Program-made: the position numbers and the translations under genes
Shown here: piece by piece, positions 12,201-22,560 of the stretch
Position numbering within the stretch: the stretch's first letter is position 1
Layout of the letters: each line of letters starts with the position of its first letter
Source: Patiria pectinifera
Taxonomy: Eukaryota; Echinodermata; Asteroidea; Valvatida; Asterinidae
Assembly (NCBI GenBank): GCA_029964075.1
Contig: CM057135.1
Span: forward strand, 14,162,863 to 14,226,862
Direction of reading: 5' to 3'
Length of the DNA stretch: 64,000 nt
The notes under the pieces: generated by a model
Told to the model about the DNA's origin: nothing
Seen by the model: the letters and a program-made list of their open reading frames with translations, nothing else
Database searches by the model: none

Positions 12201-13779
12201 CACGTAACTGTAATGGTTGTACTTCTAAGAAGAAATGATAAATTACTTTGAGAATTTTAAAAGCAATAATAACTAGAAATGTGTTTGTGCACAAACACAG
12301 CTGTTTCGGATATTTGAAATACTCTGTGCATATGATGAACACTTGATGACGTCACTTTAAATGTTATCTATAACACAGCACATTATACGTACATATCAAG
12401 TTACGTACAGCCAAATGGAACAAAAATGTAGATATAGACCTTTAATAGAAAAAATATGCCCCTTTAATGGACGTCACATGACATGTGGTGACGTCACTTC
12501 AAATTTCATCTGTAACACATCCCTGTGTATGTGCATACCAAATTTCCACCCAATCGGAATCGTCTGCCAAGTGTAAAGTCAATTAGACATATGAAAGTGC
12601 CAAAGTGTGTGGTTTGAAGAAACACGTGCATGTACAAAACCTTTGTTGAAAATGCATCTTTGATGTGACGTAACCTGACACCTGATGACTGTACGATCAC
12701 GAATTTCTTTTAGTTCCATCTGTGGGTAGTGGTTTACGTACATGTATGCAGTCTGAAGTCAATCAGATTTACGAAAGTGCCCAAAGTGGAGTATATTAAA
12801 ATGTGTACAAAACCTATGGGTGCAGACCAGTAAATCGGTCCGAAATTGCCTGCGCCGGCCAAATCACGATTTGCATGCCCTCAAAATCTTCGGTATTTGA
12901 GCATGCTGTGGGCCGTGAACTTGAGGGTTTGTAAAAAATATGGGTGGAAACCGTGCACAGGACTTGGAGCTTGCCGTTCTGTGTAATTTTGATGTAATTT
13001 GGACCCTAAAAGCGCTCTACTTTGCAATGGAATGTAGGCATCGTTTTTCAAAATGGCGATGGGCTTCAGGACTATTTTCAGGGGTGATCATCTTCAGATG
13101 GAAATTTCTCCTAAAAGTCATCAGTTGACCCCCAAAAAATTGAAAAGAATATGAAAGATGATGAAATAAGCATTAATTTGATGTGTGTCTCGAACACCTT
13201 GGAGAGTTGTGAGTATTTTTCCCGAATTTTTGAAGTGGGAGCATTTACCATTGGGGTCTATGGAAGTTTATTTACTGGTCTGCTACCCTATGGGGAAAGC
13301 TGGGCGGGGGCACACTAGTACGAGCGGATGGCTGGCCTGGCCACAGCGCCACGGAGAAAGGACGCCCCCAATATAGCCAGTCGTTTCACTGGTTCTGGTT
13401 TCGTTTCGGGTTAATCTGTAATGACTTTTTAGGCCCCGACTTCGGGGACTCCAGTTACATTTTGGTGCATTTTATGCTTCAGGAATATTTAATCAGTTAA
13501 TATGAATTCAAAATTTGGAATGTTTCTGTTTATTTTTCCCGTCAGTGATGAGGTATCATTAGGCGAAGTCGAGGCCGAAGCCGAATAGAAGCAAAGTTTC
13601 GAAAACCATAATAGTCTGAATCTTTTGGTCTGGCAACCAACGCATCACGTGCAATACATGTACAGCGCATGCAGTGAGTGTGTGTGTTGCAGACATTCGA
13701 AGCGCGAGCGCAACGATTTCTTCAGCAACTCAAAAAGTTCAAAATTAAGTTACACTTACAGTGCTTGTAAGTCGACAAA
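9206..13779. other. Non-coding, AT-rich stretch with degenerate repeats
   Basis: No supported gene. It contains a perfect 18-bp palindrome at 12281-12298 and three diverged repeat units at about 12340-12780 (listed separately), plus homopolymer runs near 9969-9998 and 10327-10336. Small ORFs here lack codon bias and recognisable motifs. Confidence 0.5.
12340..12780. repeat. Three diverged tandem units around TGACGTCA
   Basis: Similar blocks begin near 12345, 12487 and 12660. Each has a (G)TGACGT core followed by T-rich sequence and a (T)ATCTRTAACACA-like or TTCCATCTGTGG-like block. The second and third share a downstream block (AGTCAATTAGA / AGTCAATCAGA, then GAAAGTGCC). Exact TGACGTCA occurs at 12347-12354 and 12489-12496. 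The origin is unknown. Confidence 0.5.
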
Positions 13780-13890
13780 ATGGACCGACATGGCAGTGGA
13801 CATCGGGGAAAAGTACTCCGTTGGGCGAGGGGAGTCAGTGGAAAACAAAACAAGTCATTCATTCCACAAATAGAAAGCTCTGACAAACCG
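13780..13890 (+). CDS. Possible 5' coding exon (speculative)
   Basis: An ATG at 13780 opens 37 codons that end exactly at a strong donor (CCG|GTAAGT at 13891), phase 0. The next well-defined coding exon downstream (16542, also phase 0) could follow it, which would put two foldback elements inside one intron. The product MDRHGSGHRGKVLRW... is basic and unrecognised. It may be the first exon of the spliced gene at 16542-19928, or chance. Confidence 0.25.
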
Positions 13891-13957
13891 GTAAGTTTTT
13901 TATGGACCAGGCCATGGGCAGACATTTGGCAAATAATAGGCCTTGTCTAGCCCTGGT

Positions 13958-13993
13958 GGACTCCCTTTCCTCCCTACGTTACGGAGGGAGTCC
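13958..13993. repeat. Short hairpin
   Basis: GGACTCCCT is mirrored by AGGGAGTCC across an 18-bp loop. It is close upstream of the foldback element at 14055 and could be a small MITE end or chance. Confidence 0.4.
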
Positions 13994-14054
13994 TGGGTAA
14001 AAAGTGCTCAAAACCGAACGAAAACATTTCTGACCAATAATTTCAATATTTTTA

Positions 14055-14790
14055 CCTTGTTGGAGAAGCTAATTTTTACGTCGTAGTATTCTATGTGTCC
14101 TTATCTGTTGGGCTGATGGGTTCAGGAATTCCATATGCGATGCTGACCGACCTTAATCTGGAAAATAAACTCGAAAGCAACGTTAAACTTGTACGTGTTT
14201 GTAGACTCTTTTCATCAGTTTCTCACCGCCGAGTCTATTCTAGTCGTACATGATGTACGTCTGTGCAGCGTGTAGTCTGGTTCCCTAGACCGGGCAATTA
14301 TTCTCGACGCTCATATCACGTCTGGTCCGGGGGCCAGACTATGCAGCATGAATATGCAGTGCGCACGCGCGATTTGCTTAGTAACCACCCTCATACGTAC
14401 GCGCACTTACTTGTCGGTCGCTAATCCAATGACCGAGCGTGTTTTCGCGCCAGTTACCAGAAACACGTTTCGGCTTTGGTCATTGGTTGAGCGTTTTCGC
14501 GACATCGGTTGACTGGAGTGACGTCACGGTTCCAACCAAAACTAAACAAATGAGGGCGCTAGCGTGCGTACGCGCTTTCGTACGCACGTACATTGTACAT
14601 GACGTACGACTCTGGGAATAAACTGATGAAAAGAGACTACAAACACGTACAAGTTTAACGCTGCTTTAGAGTTTATTTTCCTGATTAACGTCAGTCAGCA
14701 TCGCATATGGAATTCCTGAACCCATCAGCCCAACAGATAAGGACACATAGAGTATGTAGGCGTGAAATAAGCTTCTATAACGAGGTAAAA
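14055..14790. mobile_element. Foldback element 1 (inverted arms about 170 bp)
   Basis: The left arm (about 14055-14260) is matched in reverse by about 14585-14790. Landmarks are TCTGTTGGGCTGATGGGTTC on the left and GAACCCATCAGCCCAACAGA on the right, and TAAACTTGTACGTGTTTGTAG mirrored 450 bp on. The arms are imperfect (small indels), so the insertion is not recent. There is no ORF in the loop. This structure fits a non-autonomous DNA transposon or foldback element; terminal duplication is not clear. Confidence 0.75.
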
Positions 14791-14862
14791 CATAACAAAA
14801 CTCTGGTAAAAATGTTGGGTGGTTTCATGTAGAGAATTCTTGCCCTGGACGTTAGTCGTATT

Positions 14863-16222
14863 GCAATGAAGACTTCGTCCAACCTGGACTAAGGCCTTGT
14901 CGCGTTCCCTGGCTAGCTATTGCACATCTCTTCCAGAACCATGCCTTTTGCAATTTATGCCTCAAAACGGTCAGAACTGTCTTAAAACCTGGAGAATAAT
15001 ATAATAATTGAATTGCTAACCATTTTCCAGAACTTAAATTAGCTTGTATAACTCCAGATGACACGTTCATATTCATAATGATAAGTTAGTCCGAGTAACT
15101 TGGACCCAACTTATCGCCTTTTTTAACATTTGGACATCGTCTGGCGATAAGTAAGGTCCTAGCTAATACCGTGAGCTAGACAACACCGTCCCAAAAACTA
15201 ACATTTTCCAACAAAAAACATCAGATTTCACCTTCAAAACGCCTCCAAATTACTAGATCTGCCACCTGAAGTACAAGTAGACATCGATGATTGAGATGGT
15301 TGTACTGAAGTTTACTTACGATCCGGAAGAAAAGGGAAATTTCCCGTTCAATTCTGAGAGCTCCCCTCGCGATCTTGAACACGTTAAGTTTCCGACTACT
15401 GTTAATGTTTGAACGACGCGATATCTTCTTTATGCCCAGCGAACATTTTTACCGAGCGCGCGCGATGCATCAATTATGATAATGAGTATACTGGATCACG
15501 TTTGTAAACACATTTCGAACGATAATAGGGGGTCGGGCACTAGTGCAGCTTTTATGGCGGATACCAGTTCAAGCTGGTTCCCGATTCCCTTTTACAGTTC
15601 GAAATGCACTTGTGTTTACAAACGTGACTCATTATCATCGAATGACGCTGGGCATGAAGAAGAAATCGCGTCGTTCAAACATTCACGCGTCGGAAATGTA
15701 ACGTGTTCAAGATCGCGAGGGGAGCTCTCAGAATTAAACGGGAAATTTCCCTTTTCTACCGGATCGTAAGTAAACTTCAGTACAACCATCTCAATCATCG
15801 ATGTCTACTTGTACTTCTGATGGCATATCTAGTTATTTGGAGGCCGTTTTGAAGGTGAAATCTGATGTTTTTTGTTGAAAAATGTTAGTTTTTGGGACGG
15901 TGTTGTCCAGCTCGCGGTATTAGCTAGGACCTTACTATCGCCAGACCATGTCCAAATGTTAAAAAAGGCGATAAGTTGGGTCCAAGTTACTCGGACTAAC
16001 TTATCATTATGAATATGAACGTGTCATCTGGAGTTATACAAGCTAATTTAAGTTCTGGAAAATGCTTAGCAATTCAATTATTATATTATTCTCCAGGTTT
16101 TAAGACAGTTCTGACCGTTTTGAGGCATAATTGCAAAAGACATGGTTCTGGAAGAGATGTACAATAGCTAGCCAGGGAACGCGACAAGGCCTTAGTCCAG
16201 GTTGGACGAAGTCTTCATTGTG
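14863..16222. mobile_element. Foldback element 2 with arms of about 620-660 bp
   Basis: The left arm (14863-15521) and right arm (15599-16222) are inverted copies around a loop of about 77 bp. Termini read CAATGAAGACTTCGTCCAAC and its reverse complement. Internal landmarks such as GATAAGTTAGTCCGAGTAAC and its complement confirm alignment along the whole arm, with a few indels. No transposase is encoded. It is a long-inverted-repeat MITE or foldback transposon; transcripts would form a long hairpin. I could not define a target duplication. Confidence 0.85.
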
Positions 16223-16541
16223 ACAAGTATTATTAAGTGTTAGGCCTACATTTGGTTGAAAGTCGACAAAGTATGCAGGACTTTGAAACCTATTAAACTG
16301 GTTTGGTATGGTGATCCTTCATCGATATATTAATCCATCGTCAGCAACATTTGGTTGCAGGTCATCCTAAGGGTTGACCGAGGACATGAACGCCAATATT
16401 GTTGGATAATTCCACCTTCTCCAAAATGTTGTTTGTTGTTGGGTGAATTAGTACAATGGACTTAACTGTTTTAACATCTATACATATTTTTATTATGTAT
16501 TAAGTGCGTGCTCTCTGTTTCTTTAATGTTCCCTATTGTAG

Positions 16542-16842
16542 ATTGCCATGTTATCCATTCTCCCACGATTGGATGAGTTTGGATCATGCATCAGTAGATT
16601 CAACAACATGCTTCATATCCTGTGCAAGCAGAAGGGGATCAAGTTCATTGATGTTAATGAAGAGTTCCCTGAACATCATGAAGAACTATGGAGCTATGAT
16701 GGCTTGCATATGAGTGACACGCATGGAGCGCCACGTTTGATCGAACTTCTTACGGGGGCACTTGGAAAGATGTTAACTCCACATCATAGTCGGAATAATG
16801 ACTTGTCTCCGAAAGCACCGAAGATCTCAGAATCTCGAACAG
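16542..16842 (+). CDS. SGNH/GDSL-hydrolase-like C-terminal exon
   Basis: The exon follows a pyrimidine-rich acceptor (CCCTATTGTAG) and ends at CAG|GTTAAC. It is open throughout (100 codons plus 1 nt). It encodes ILPRLDEFGSCISRFNNML, then KFIDVNEEF and YDGLHMSDTHG. That pattern matches the last block of SGNH hydrolases, where an Asp-x-x-His pair completes the catalytic triad (DGLHMS). The N-terminal Ser/Gly blocks are not visible upstream, where foldback element 2 lies. Phase 1 at the donor matches the next exon. Such esterase-like domains occur in some mobile-element ORFs. Here it appears to lead into the Helentron coding region. Confidence 0.55.
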
Positions 16843-17196
16843 GTTAACATTATAAAACATTTTCTGTGAAATGGAAAAGGAAGAAGGAAACTTGTTGTTT
16901 CTGAAATTTGAAAGTATACATGTTGTGCGATGGAGTTTCAAAAATCACCGACATATACATTTTCATTGTTATTCGCATGTACGGAACAGTAGGTTATCAT
17001 TGGGTCTGTTCCAAATTGAGCTGTTGCATGAAATTGGAAACAATCGTGTGGATTACAAAGTGAATGCATTCCTAGAAAGTTCTTTATGTAGTTCAATAAT
17101 AATTGGCGAGGCATTCACAGAAAGGAAACGTATAAATGTTGAACATCTCTTATAATGAATAGTTGTTTTTCTTTGTTTATATAAATACACATGTAG

Positions 17197-17350
17197 GGCA
17201 ACGTAAAGTTCGAAAACCTATACTTGTTGTCGTGACTCCCGAGAGAGGTGATCATTGCTCCCCGAAGACAACCAGTCGAGCATCACACCGAGCACTGCCA
17301 TTGGACAGATCCAAGCAGGAATACTCCAGGATATGCGGGGCGTATTTGCA
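17197..17350 (+). CDS. Second exon of the spliced Helentron 5' gene
   Basis: The acceptor is ATGTAG and the donor is CA|GTAAGA. Entering at phase 1 and leaving at phase 2, the exon stays open (KPILVVVTPERGDHCSPK...) and would read into a stop if unspliced. It is basic and unrecognised. Phase agreement with both neighbours is the main evidence. Confidence 0.5.
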
Positions 17351-18020
17351 GTAAGATAACGATTGCTTTATTAAAATCAAACTACGTATTTGTTGCATAT
17401 TCACAGACTTTCAAGTTTGAATATACATGTATGATTTTTAAGTACATATTCAAGCACTTCATGACTCATGTGGTGGAAAATGTAATTCTCCTGATATTCG
17501 TTACATGTTTTTAAAGTGACACACGTCTCCACAATTATATACTCCAACTACATGTAGAAGAACAACGCACATGCTTTTTGGTGAGAGGAGGATGTGCATT
17601 TTCGATATCTGTACAGGAAATTGCAAAGTACACAAATGGGACTTCAATTTCCTAATTTAAACTGGACATAGGCCTATTGCTATTGTAATAGCCTATTTGA
17701 AGTATGATAGAGACAAAATGTCTTTTGTATATACATTTGTACCCAATTCAAAGACCGCCCTGTTATTGGGTCGGTCGTACCTAAAGTAGGATACACTGTA
17801 TAAATGATGTTGGGTCTGCTCACAATGCGTGAAGGAGCTACCCAGTGAGAAACGGAGAGGAAATCAGTTCAAAATCCAGTCCCCCAAATGACACAATGGT
17901 GGTATAAAGAATGCGATTATAATCCTTTCAAATAAGAAAAGTTGAATTTCATGGCTTTTCAGTAGCATTACTTCCTATTTCCATATTCCCTTCCCCCCCC
18001 CCTTTTTTTTTTTTTTACAG

Positions 18021-18114
18021 AAACAAGCCACTGATGACGGGTCCCGATGCCTCTCGGCTGGGGACCGTCACCTATGCCTTACCGTGCTCTAAAGCAACTA
18101 TGTATGTGCGTAAG
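18021..18114 (+). CDS. Third exon of the spliced Helentron 5' gene
   Basis: A long polypyrimidine tract ending TTTTTTACAG precedes it, and the donor AAG|GTAAGC follows it. With phase 2 in and phase 0 out, the 94-nt exon is open (NKPLMTGPDASRLGTVTY...). The other two frames contain stops, which supports real coding use. Confidence 0.5.
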
Positions 18115-18816
18115 GTAAGCCTACAGAAGGACAAACGCTTCGATCTCATGATCACCCATGTTTCTGTGATGATGCATGAGATAAAATATCAGGAAAAAGA
18201 TAATACAGAAACTGAATACTCTAAGAGATTCTGCGCACATAGTTTAATTGTTCAGGCCCGTACGGTAGGGGTGGGGGTTGTGCTTTGGAAGAACCCCAAA
18301 CACTAGGTCATGAGTTCCGCGCAGAATTTTAAAACTAAATAAATGGATTAATAAATATTGTGTCGTAGTCCCATCCCCTACCCCCATGCTCCCTAAAAGT
18401 GTCAGGATCAAGTTGTAAACGAGCGGATATTTTTTTTAAGTCAGGAGAAAGTGGGCGGAAAATGCCTGAAATTGCAGTCTAGAATCTGAAATTTTCTGGA
18501 GCACTTTAGTGGGCCCTAAAGTGGCATGTGCATAAAAAGTGTATGTATGTGTACATTTTCTGATATTTTGGAGAGTACCTTTCACGTTCAATTTAAGTGT
18601 ACATATGTATGTACTGTACTATGTACCTTGCAAATAACACGTTCATAATTCACAGAATGGAGTGTTGTTTGATCAGTGATGTGTTAAGATATAGTTGTTA
18701 GGTGGAAAACAGTACATGAAAATAAAGAGAAAGACATGTTTGAAATAAAAATATATTTCTGATTGAAAAAAAAAAGGATTTTTAGTTGAAATGTTATTAT
18801 GTTTGTTTTTTCTAAG

Positions 18817-19928
18817 GACAAATTCCAACCTGAGGGCCCCCTGCGACACTGCCATCTTCCCAGCTCATCGAAAGTGTCAGGGATGCGAGGTGAAGCAAAG
18901 AATTCGGGGTTGCCCAGCGTGGCTAAACCCATATCATGGATGCCCAGCGTGGCCAAACACTCATCAGGGATGCCCAGCGTGGCCAAAAACTCACCAGGGA
19001 TGCCCAGCGTGGCCAAAAACTCATCAGGGATGCCCAGCGTGGCCAAAAACTCACAGAGATGCCAAGCGTGGCCAAAAACTCACAAGGGATGCCCAGCGTG
19101 GCCAAAAACTCACAAGGAATGCCCAGCGTGGCAAAACAGTCAGGGATCGGCAGTGAGGCAAAACAGTCACGGATGGCCAGTGAGGCAAAACAGTCACGGA
19201 TGCCAAGTGTGGCCAAACAGGTACAGATACCTAGTGTGAAAAAAGCTGGAACCAGGACCTGTATCAATGAACTGAGAAGGAGACGAGTGTACAAGCTGAC
19301 AAGAAAGAGGGTCCGTGACCAAAGGGCTATGAGGTGGTTGTGGAGCTTCTTACAGAAGAGTGACAGGAACATTGCCAGAGGTAATGCTAGAAATGGTGCG
19401 GTAGGTTCTAGTGGGCACATTTCAAAAAGAAAGAAAGTGAAAGTAAGTTGGAAGAAAAGAAGAAGGGAGATTAGAAAAGAATCTTACAACAGGAGGAGAA
19501 ATGGAAAGAGGATTGAATTGTGGATGAGTAAGGATGACAGACAGATGCACGACAGAGTCCAAAAGAATATATACTGCCACACTAGAAGAAGTCTTTCGTT
19601 TTTTATCAAGAACATGGGTAATATGAACGAATCACAAAACAAAACCAGAAAACAGAGGAAGAAAGCGATGGTACACGTGAAGGAAAATGTTGGACATGGT
19701 AATGCATCAAATTTAGTGCAAAATAGTGGAAGGGCAAGGAGTGAAAAAATGAAATCAAAAGTCAGAAACACACGTGAATCAAATGAAATTGATAAGCAGT
19801 GGTGGTGGTGTGATCCAAGAATAAAGTCATCTGAAAGCAATGTGCAGTGTGATGGCTATGACAAAATGTTTGATTTGACAATACAGGAGGCATGTACATG
19901 TTGTACCAATGATGATGTGGGCAATTAG
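18817..19928 (+). pseudogene. Fourth exon: repeat-containing, Lys/Arg-rich protein segment
   Basis: The acceptor is TTTTTTCTAAG at 18816, phase 0. The frame enters a series of 10-residue repeats (GMPSVAKNSS). Near 19050 one repeat unit is short of 30 bp and the frame is lost, but a second frame resumes the same repeat and runs on as a very basic protein (ELRRRRVYKLTRKRVRDQR, KRKKVKVSWKKRRREIRK) to a TAG at 19926. The region is probably the N-terminal portion of the transposon polyprotein, possibly nuclear or DNA-binding because of its charge. That role is inference. After 19928 the same frame continues with several more stops. Confidence 0.5.
18903..19235. repeat. 30-bp coding minisatellite
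   Basis: About eleven units of GGGATGCCCAGCGTGGCCAA plus ten more bases; later units diverge to GGATGGCCAGTGAGGCAAAA. Thirty bases equal ten codons, so the array is open in several frames on both strands, which explains long spurious ORFs here. One irregular unit near 19050 causes a frameshift. Confidence 0.9.
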
Positions 19929-20179
19929 AGAGGTATGAGACAAATGTGTACAAAGGGCATCATCCAGGACAATGAGATAAAAAAAGCAAGTCCTGCACAA
20001 AGAAAAGAACAAAGTACAGATTGCAACATGTGTGAAGGCAAAGGATTGTTGTTACCTAGGGTTACTCATTAAGGAGCAAGAAAGGCCAATCTCCAAAAGC
20101 AGATGATGCAGGTTAAGGTAAAAGTAATATCTCCAAAACTGTTGGAAGAACAAGGCGAAATTGTACTCAAAATGAAAAA

Positions 20180-21073
20180 GTGGAAAATAGTTTTTGTCTG
20201 GAAAGTAATACAGATAAACAAGGTAATAAATTGAAGAATGATCAAGATGATCGTGATGTGAGATCTACAACCAGACAGAAAAGATCACGTGTAGTTACAA
20301 ACAGGATACATCTGTCACCCATCATTGAGAGCTGTGAAATGAAATGTAAAGAAAAGAAGGTGGAACATGCAAGGATAGAGGAGCATGATGTCAAAAGTGA
20401 AATGCCACATCAAACGTGCAAATCAGTGAGTAGCGAACAGAAAGAAATTAGTGGTAGCCATGAGGGTATAGATGGTAGTAGACAAAGGAGTTGCAGTGAT
20501 ATTGCAGGAGTTGGGAACCATAATAGATTGGCAACAAAGACTATACAGGGAAGCTTTCATTAAGGTCATCATAGATTTGGATGGAGTTCAGGGAAACAAT
20601 GCATTCCTAACAGTCTGTGTTGTGTCTTGTACAGTAAAGTCAAGCAGATGAAAGACTGGTGTCGTAGTGTTGTTGATGCTGCACTGAATACTGGAAATTA
20701 GTTATACAGGCATTTATCTCAGAGTTCTACAATGAATAATCAATACTTGTTGATAAATGAATTGCCAAATGAATTGGATTTGCTCAATCACCATTTCAGT
20801 ATGAAATGTCATGATCCTGTCTGTGGTACATTAGAAGAGTGTAATTTAGCTGAATTTCATATGGTGCCCATGAATTGTGCCTTAGAACAGACTCTTCAGC
20901 AGTACTATGCATGTTTCATCACCTTCCATGGAAATACATTTGTTGCAATTGCTCAAGATCGAATGTGCTATATCTTTGATTCTCACTCTAGAAATCAGCA
21001 AGACTGCCTGGTCAGTGAAGGACGGAGTTTGTTAAAACGTGTGGCTACATGGGAAGATGTACACGGGTATTGA
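20180..21073 (+). pseudogene. Helentron protease domain resembling herpesvirus tegument (C76) cysteine peptidase
   Basis: A single frame broken by TAA at 20563 and TAG at 20701. After a charged linker it reads QGSFH, RFGWSSGKQC (candidate catalytic Cys), KDWCRSVVDAALNTG, ACFITFHGNTFVAIAQ and YIFDSHSRN. The Gly-x-Gln-Cys start, the central FITFHGNTF strand and the DSHSRN (Asp-x-His) motif match the layout of C76-like peptidase domains found in some Helitron-group proteins. A further in-frame TGA at 21071 separates it from the OTU region. The role is unknown; processing of the transposon polyprotein or deubiquitination are guesses. Confidence 0.55.
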
Positions 21074-21079
21074 ACTGAT

Positions 21080-21950
21080 TTGGCAAGATCGATGTCTTTG
21101 TCTAATAATGAGCAGTTTGAAATTACAGGTGTATCTGTGTGGCTGGATGATGAGGTAAGGCAAGATGCTGATGATAGTAAAGAGGAGACAGAACATTTGT
21201 TATTGGGATGGAAGGATCATAGTAAAGTAGAAGTGGATGAAGGAAGTAGTGGTTCTAGAGTTGTTCCTGGTTCTTGTAGCAGTTTGCTAAGTACATGTAG
21301 TGATCTGCCAAATAATAAGAAGGAAAGTCAGAAACATAGTTTCCATGAAATGAGTTGCAATAAAGCTGATCATGGCAGTGACGTTGAAATCAAGGAAGTG
21401 AGACAAATTCAAGGTTTTAAGTTTGTTCCACTGACATATGCTAGTAAGAATGGACTGTGCAGAAAACATGGAATAGGTCAGATATTTCTGGATTGTGATG
21501 AAGTGTCAGATAAATGTGAAGAGATGGGACAACCTGATTCAGTGAAGAAAATTAAAGGTGATGGAAACTGCTTTTTTCCGAGCGATATCATTTGCTGTGT
21601 CAGGAACTGAAGACAATCATTTGCAGTTAAGCATGGCTACTGTCAATCACTTGTTAAAAAATGGAGATAAATTCAATGGTTTTCTTCGACAAGGGTTTGT
21701 TAATGTGGAAGAATATGTCATAAGGCAAAGAATGTTTGACTCTGGAGTGTGGGCTACAGAGGTTGAAATCATGGCAATGGCACACTTGCTGCATACAGAC
21801 ATATATACATTTGAAGATGTAAATAAGTGGTATGTTTTCTCTGCAAGCACCTTTCAGAGAGAGGCTGTAACATAAGATGAAGCAATTTACTTGTACCATA
21901 GACATAGAATTCACTATGATGTTGTATTGGCAGTTCAAGCAAGAAGGCAA
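21080..21950 (+). pseudogene. Helentron OTU-type cysteine protease domain, frameshifted
   Basis: An acidic linker leads to KKIKGDGNCFF, the catalytic-Cys motif of OTU proteases. A frameshift in a T-run near 21575 follows at once. The other frame continues RAISFAVSGTEDNH, FVNVEEYVIRQRMF, GVWATEVEIMAMAHLL and TDIYTFEDVNKWYVFS. After an in-frame TAA at 21873 comes RIHYDVVL (catalytic His region). All parts of the OTU fold are present but split. OTU domains are known in Helentrons of several animals. Deubiquitinase activity of those domains is plausible but untested. Confidence 0.8.
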
Positions 21951-22089
21951 TCTGATAATGGACCACAAAAAGTAACAGGTAATAAACAAGTTGAATGTGT
22001 AAAACATGCTACCTCCAGTAAATCAGAAAAGCATTTGAAGTGTAAAAGGCGTAAGCGAGCAAATACAAAGTTTCAACAAAGAAAGAAAA

Positions 22090-22560
22090 GAGAAAAAGCT
22101 AAGGAAAGGTATGCAGACAAGAAAAATATTGTAGCAATCCTGAATACAAAGAAAAGAAAATAAACAGTGGGAAACAGAAATATCAAGATAATATTGAATA
22201 GAGAGAGACTCATCAATAAGAGGAAAAGCAAATATTGCAATGATGCTGAATACAGAGAGAAGCTTATCAATAAGGGGAAAACCAAATATTGTTGTAATCC
22301 TGAGTACAGAGAGAAGCTTATCAGTAAGGGGAAAAGAAAATATCATGATGATTTAGGATATAGAGAAAAGCTAGTAGCTATGTTGAAAATAAAGTATGAT
22401 GAAGATTAACAGAGCTAAACGCAAATACCATGGCGATAATTCATATAGAAATAAGCTCATTAGGACTATCAAAAAGAAATACCGATGTATTAGTTCTTAT
22501 AGAGCAAATTTAATAAAGTATGGAAAGAAAAAATATAAATCAAGTAGTGAATATCGTAAA
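22090..22560 (+). pseudogene. Lys-rich repeat region of the Helentron protein
   Basis: About eight degenerate repeats of roughly 54 bp encode KY(C)-N-x-EYREKLINKGK-type units in shifting frames, for example AEYREKLINKGKTKYCC and LGYREKLVAMLKIKY. Frameshifts near 22130 and 22400 and a stop at 22161 break it. The repeats lie just ahead of the zinc-binding region, a common position for such charged repeats in Helitron-group proteins. They probably form charged helices. Confidence 0.6.

Noticed and set aside
18034-18306. 90-codon unspliced frame
   Set aside because: Only its first part overlaps exon 18021-18114; the rest reads through a strong donor into intron.
19484-19840. Minus-strand frame of 118 codons with hydrophobic composition
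   Set aside because: It is the antisense of the Lys/Arg-rich Helentron segment, whose codons read as Phe/Leu/Ser on the other strand.
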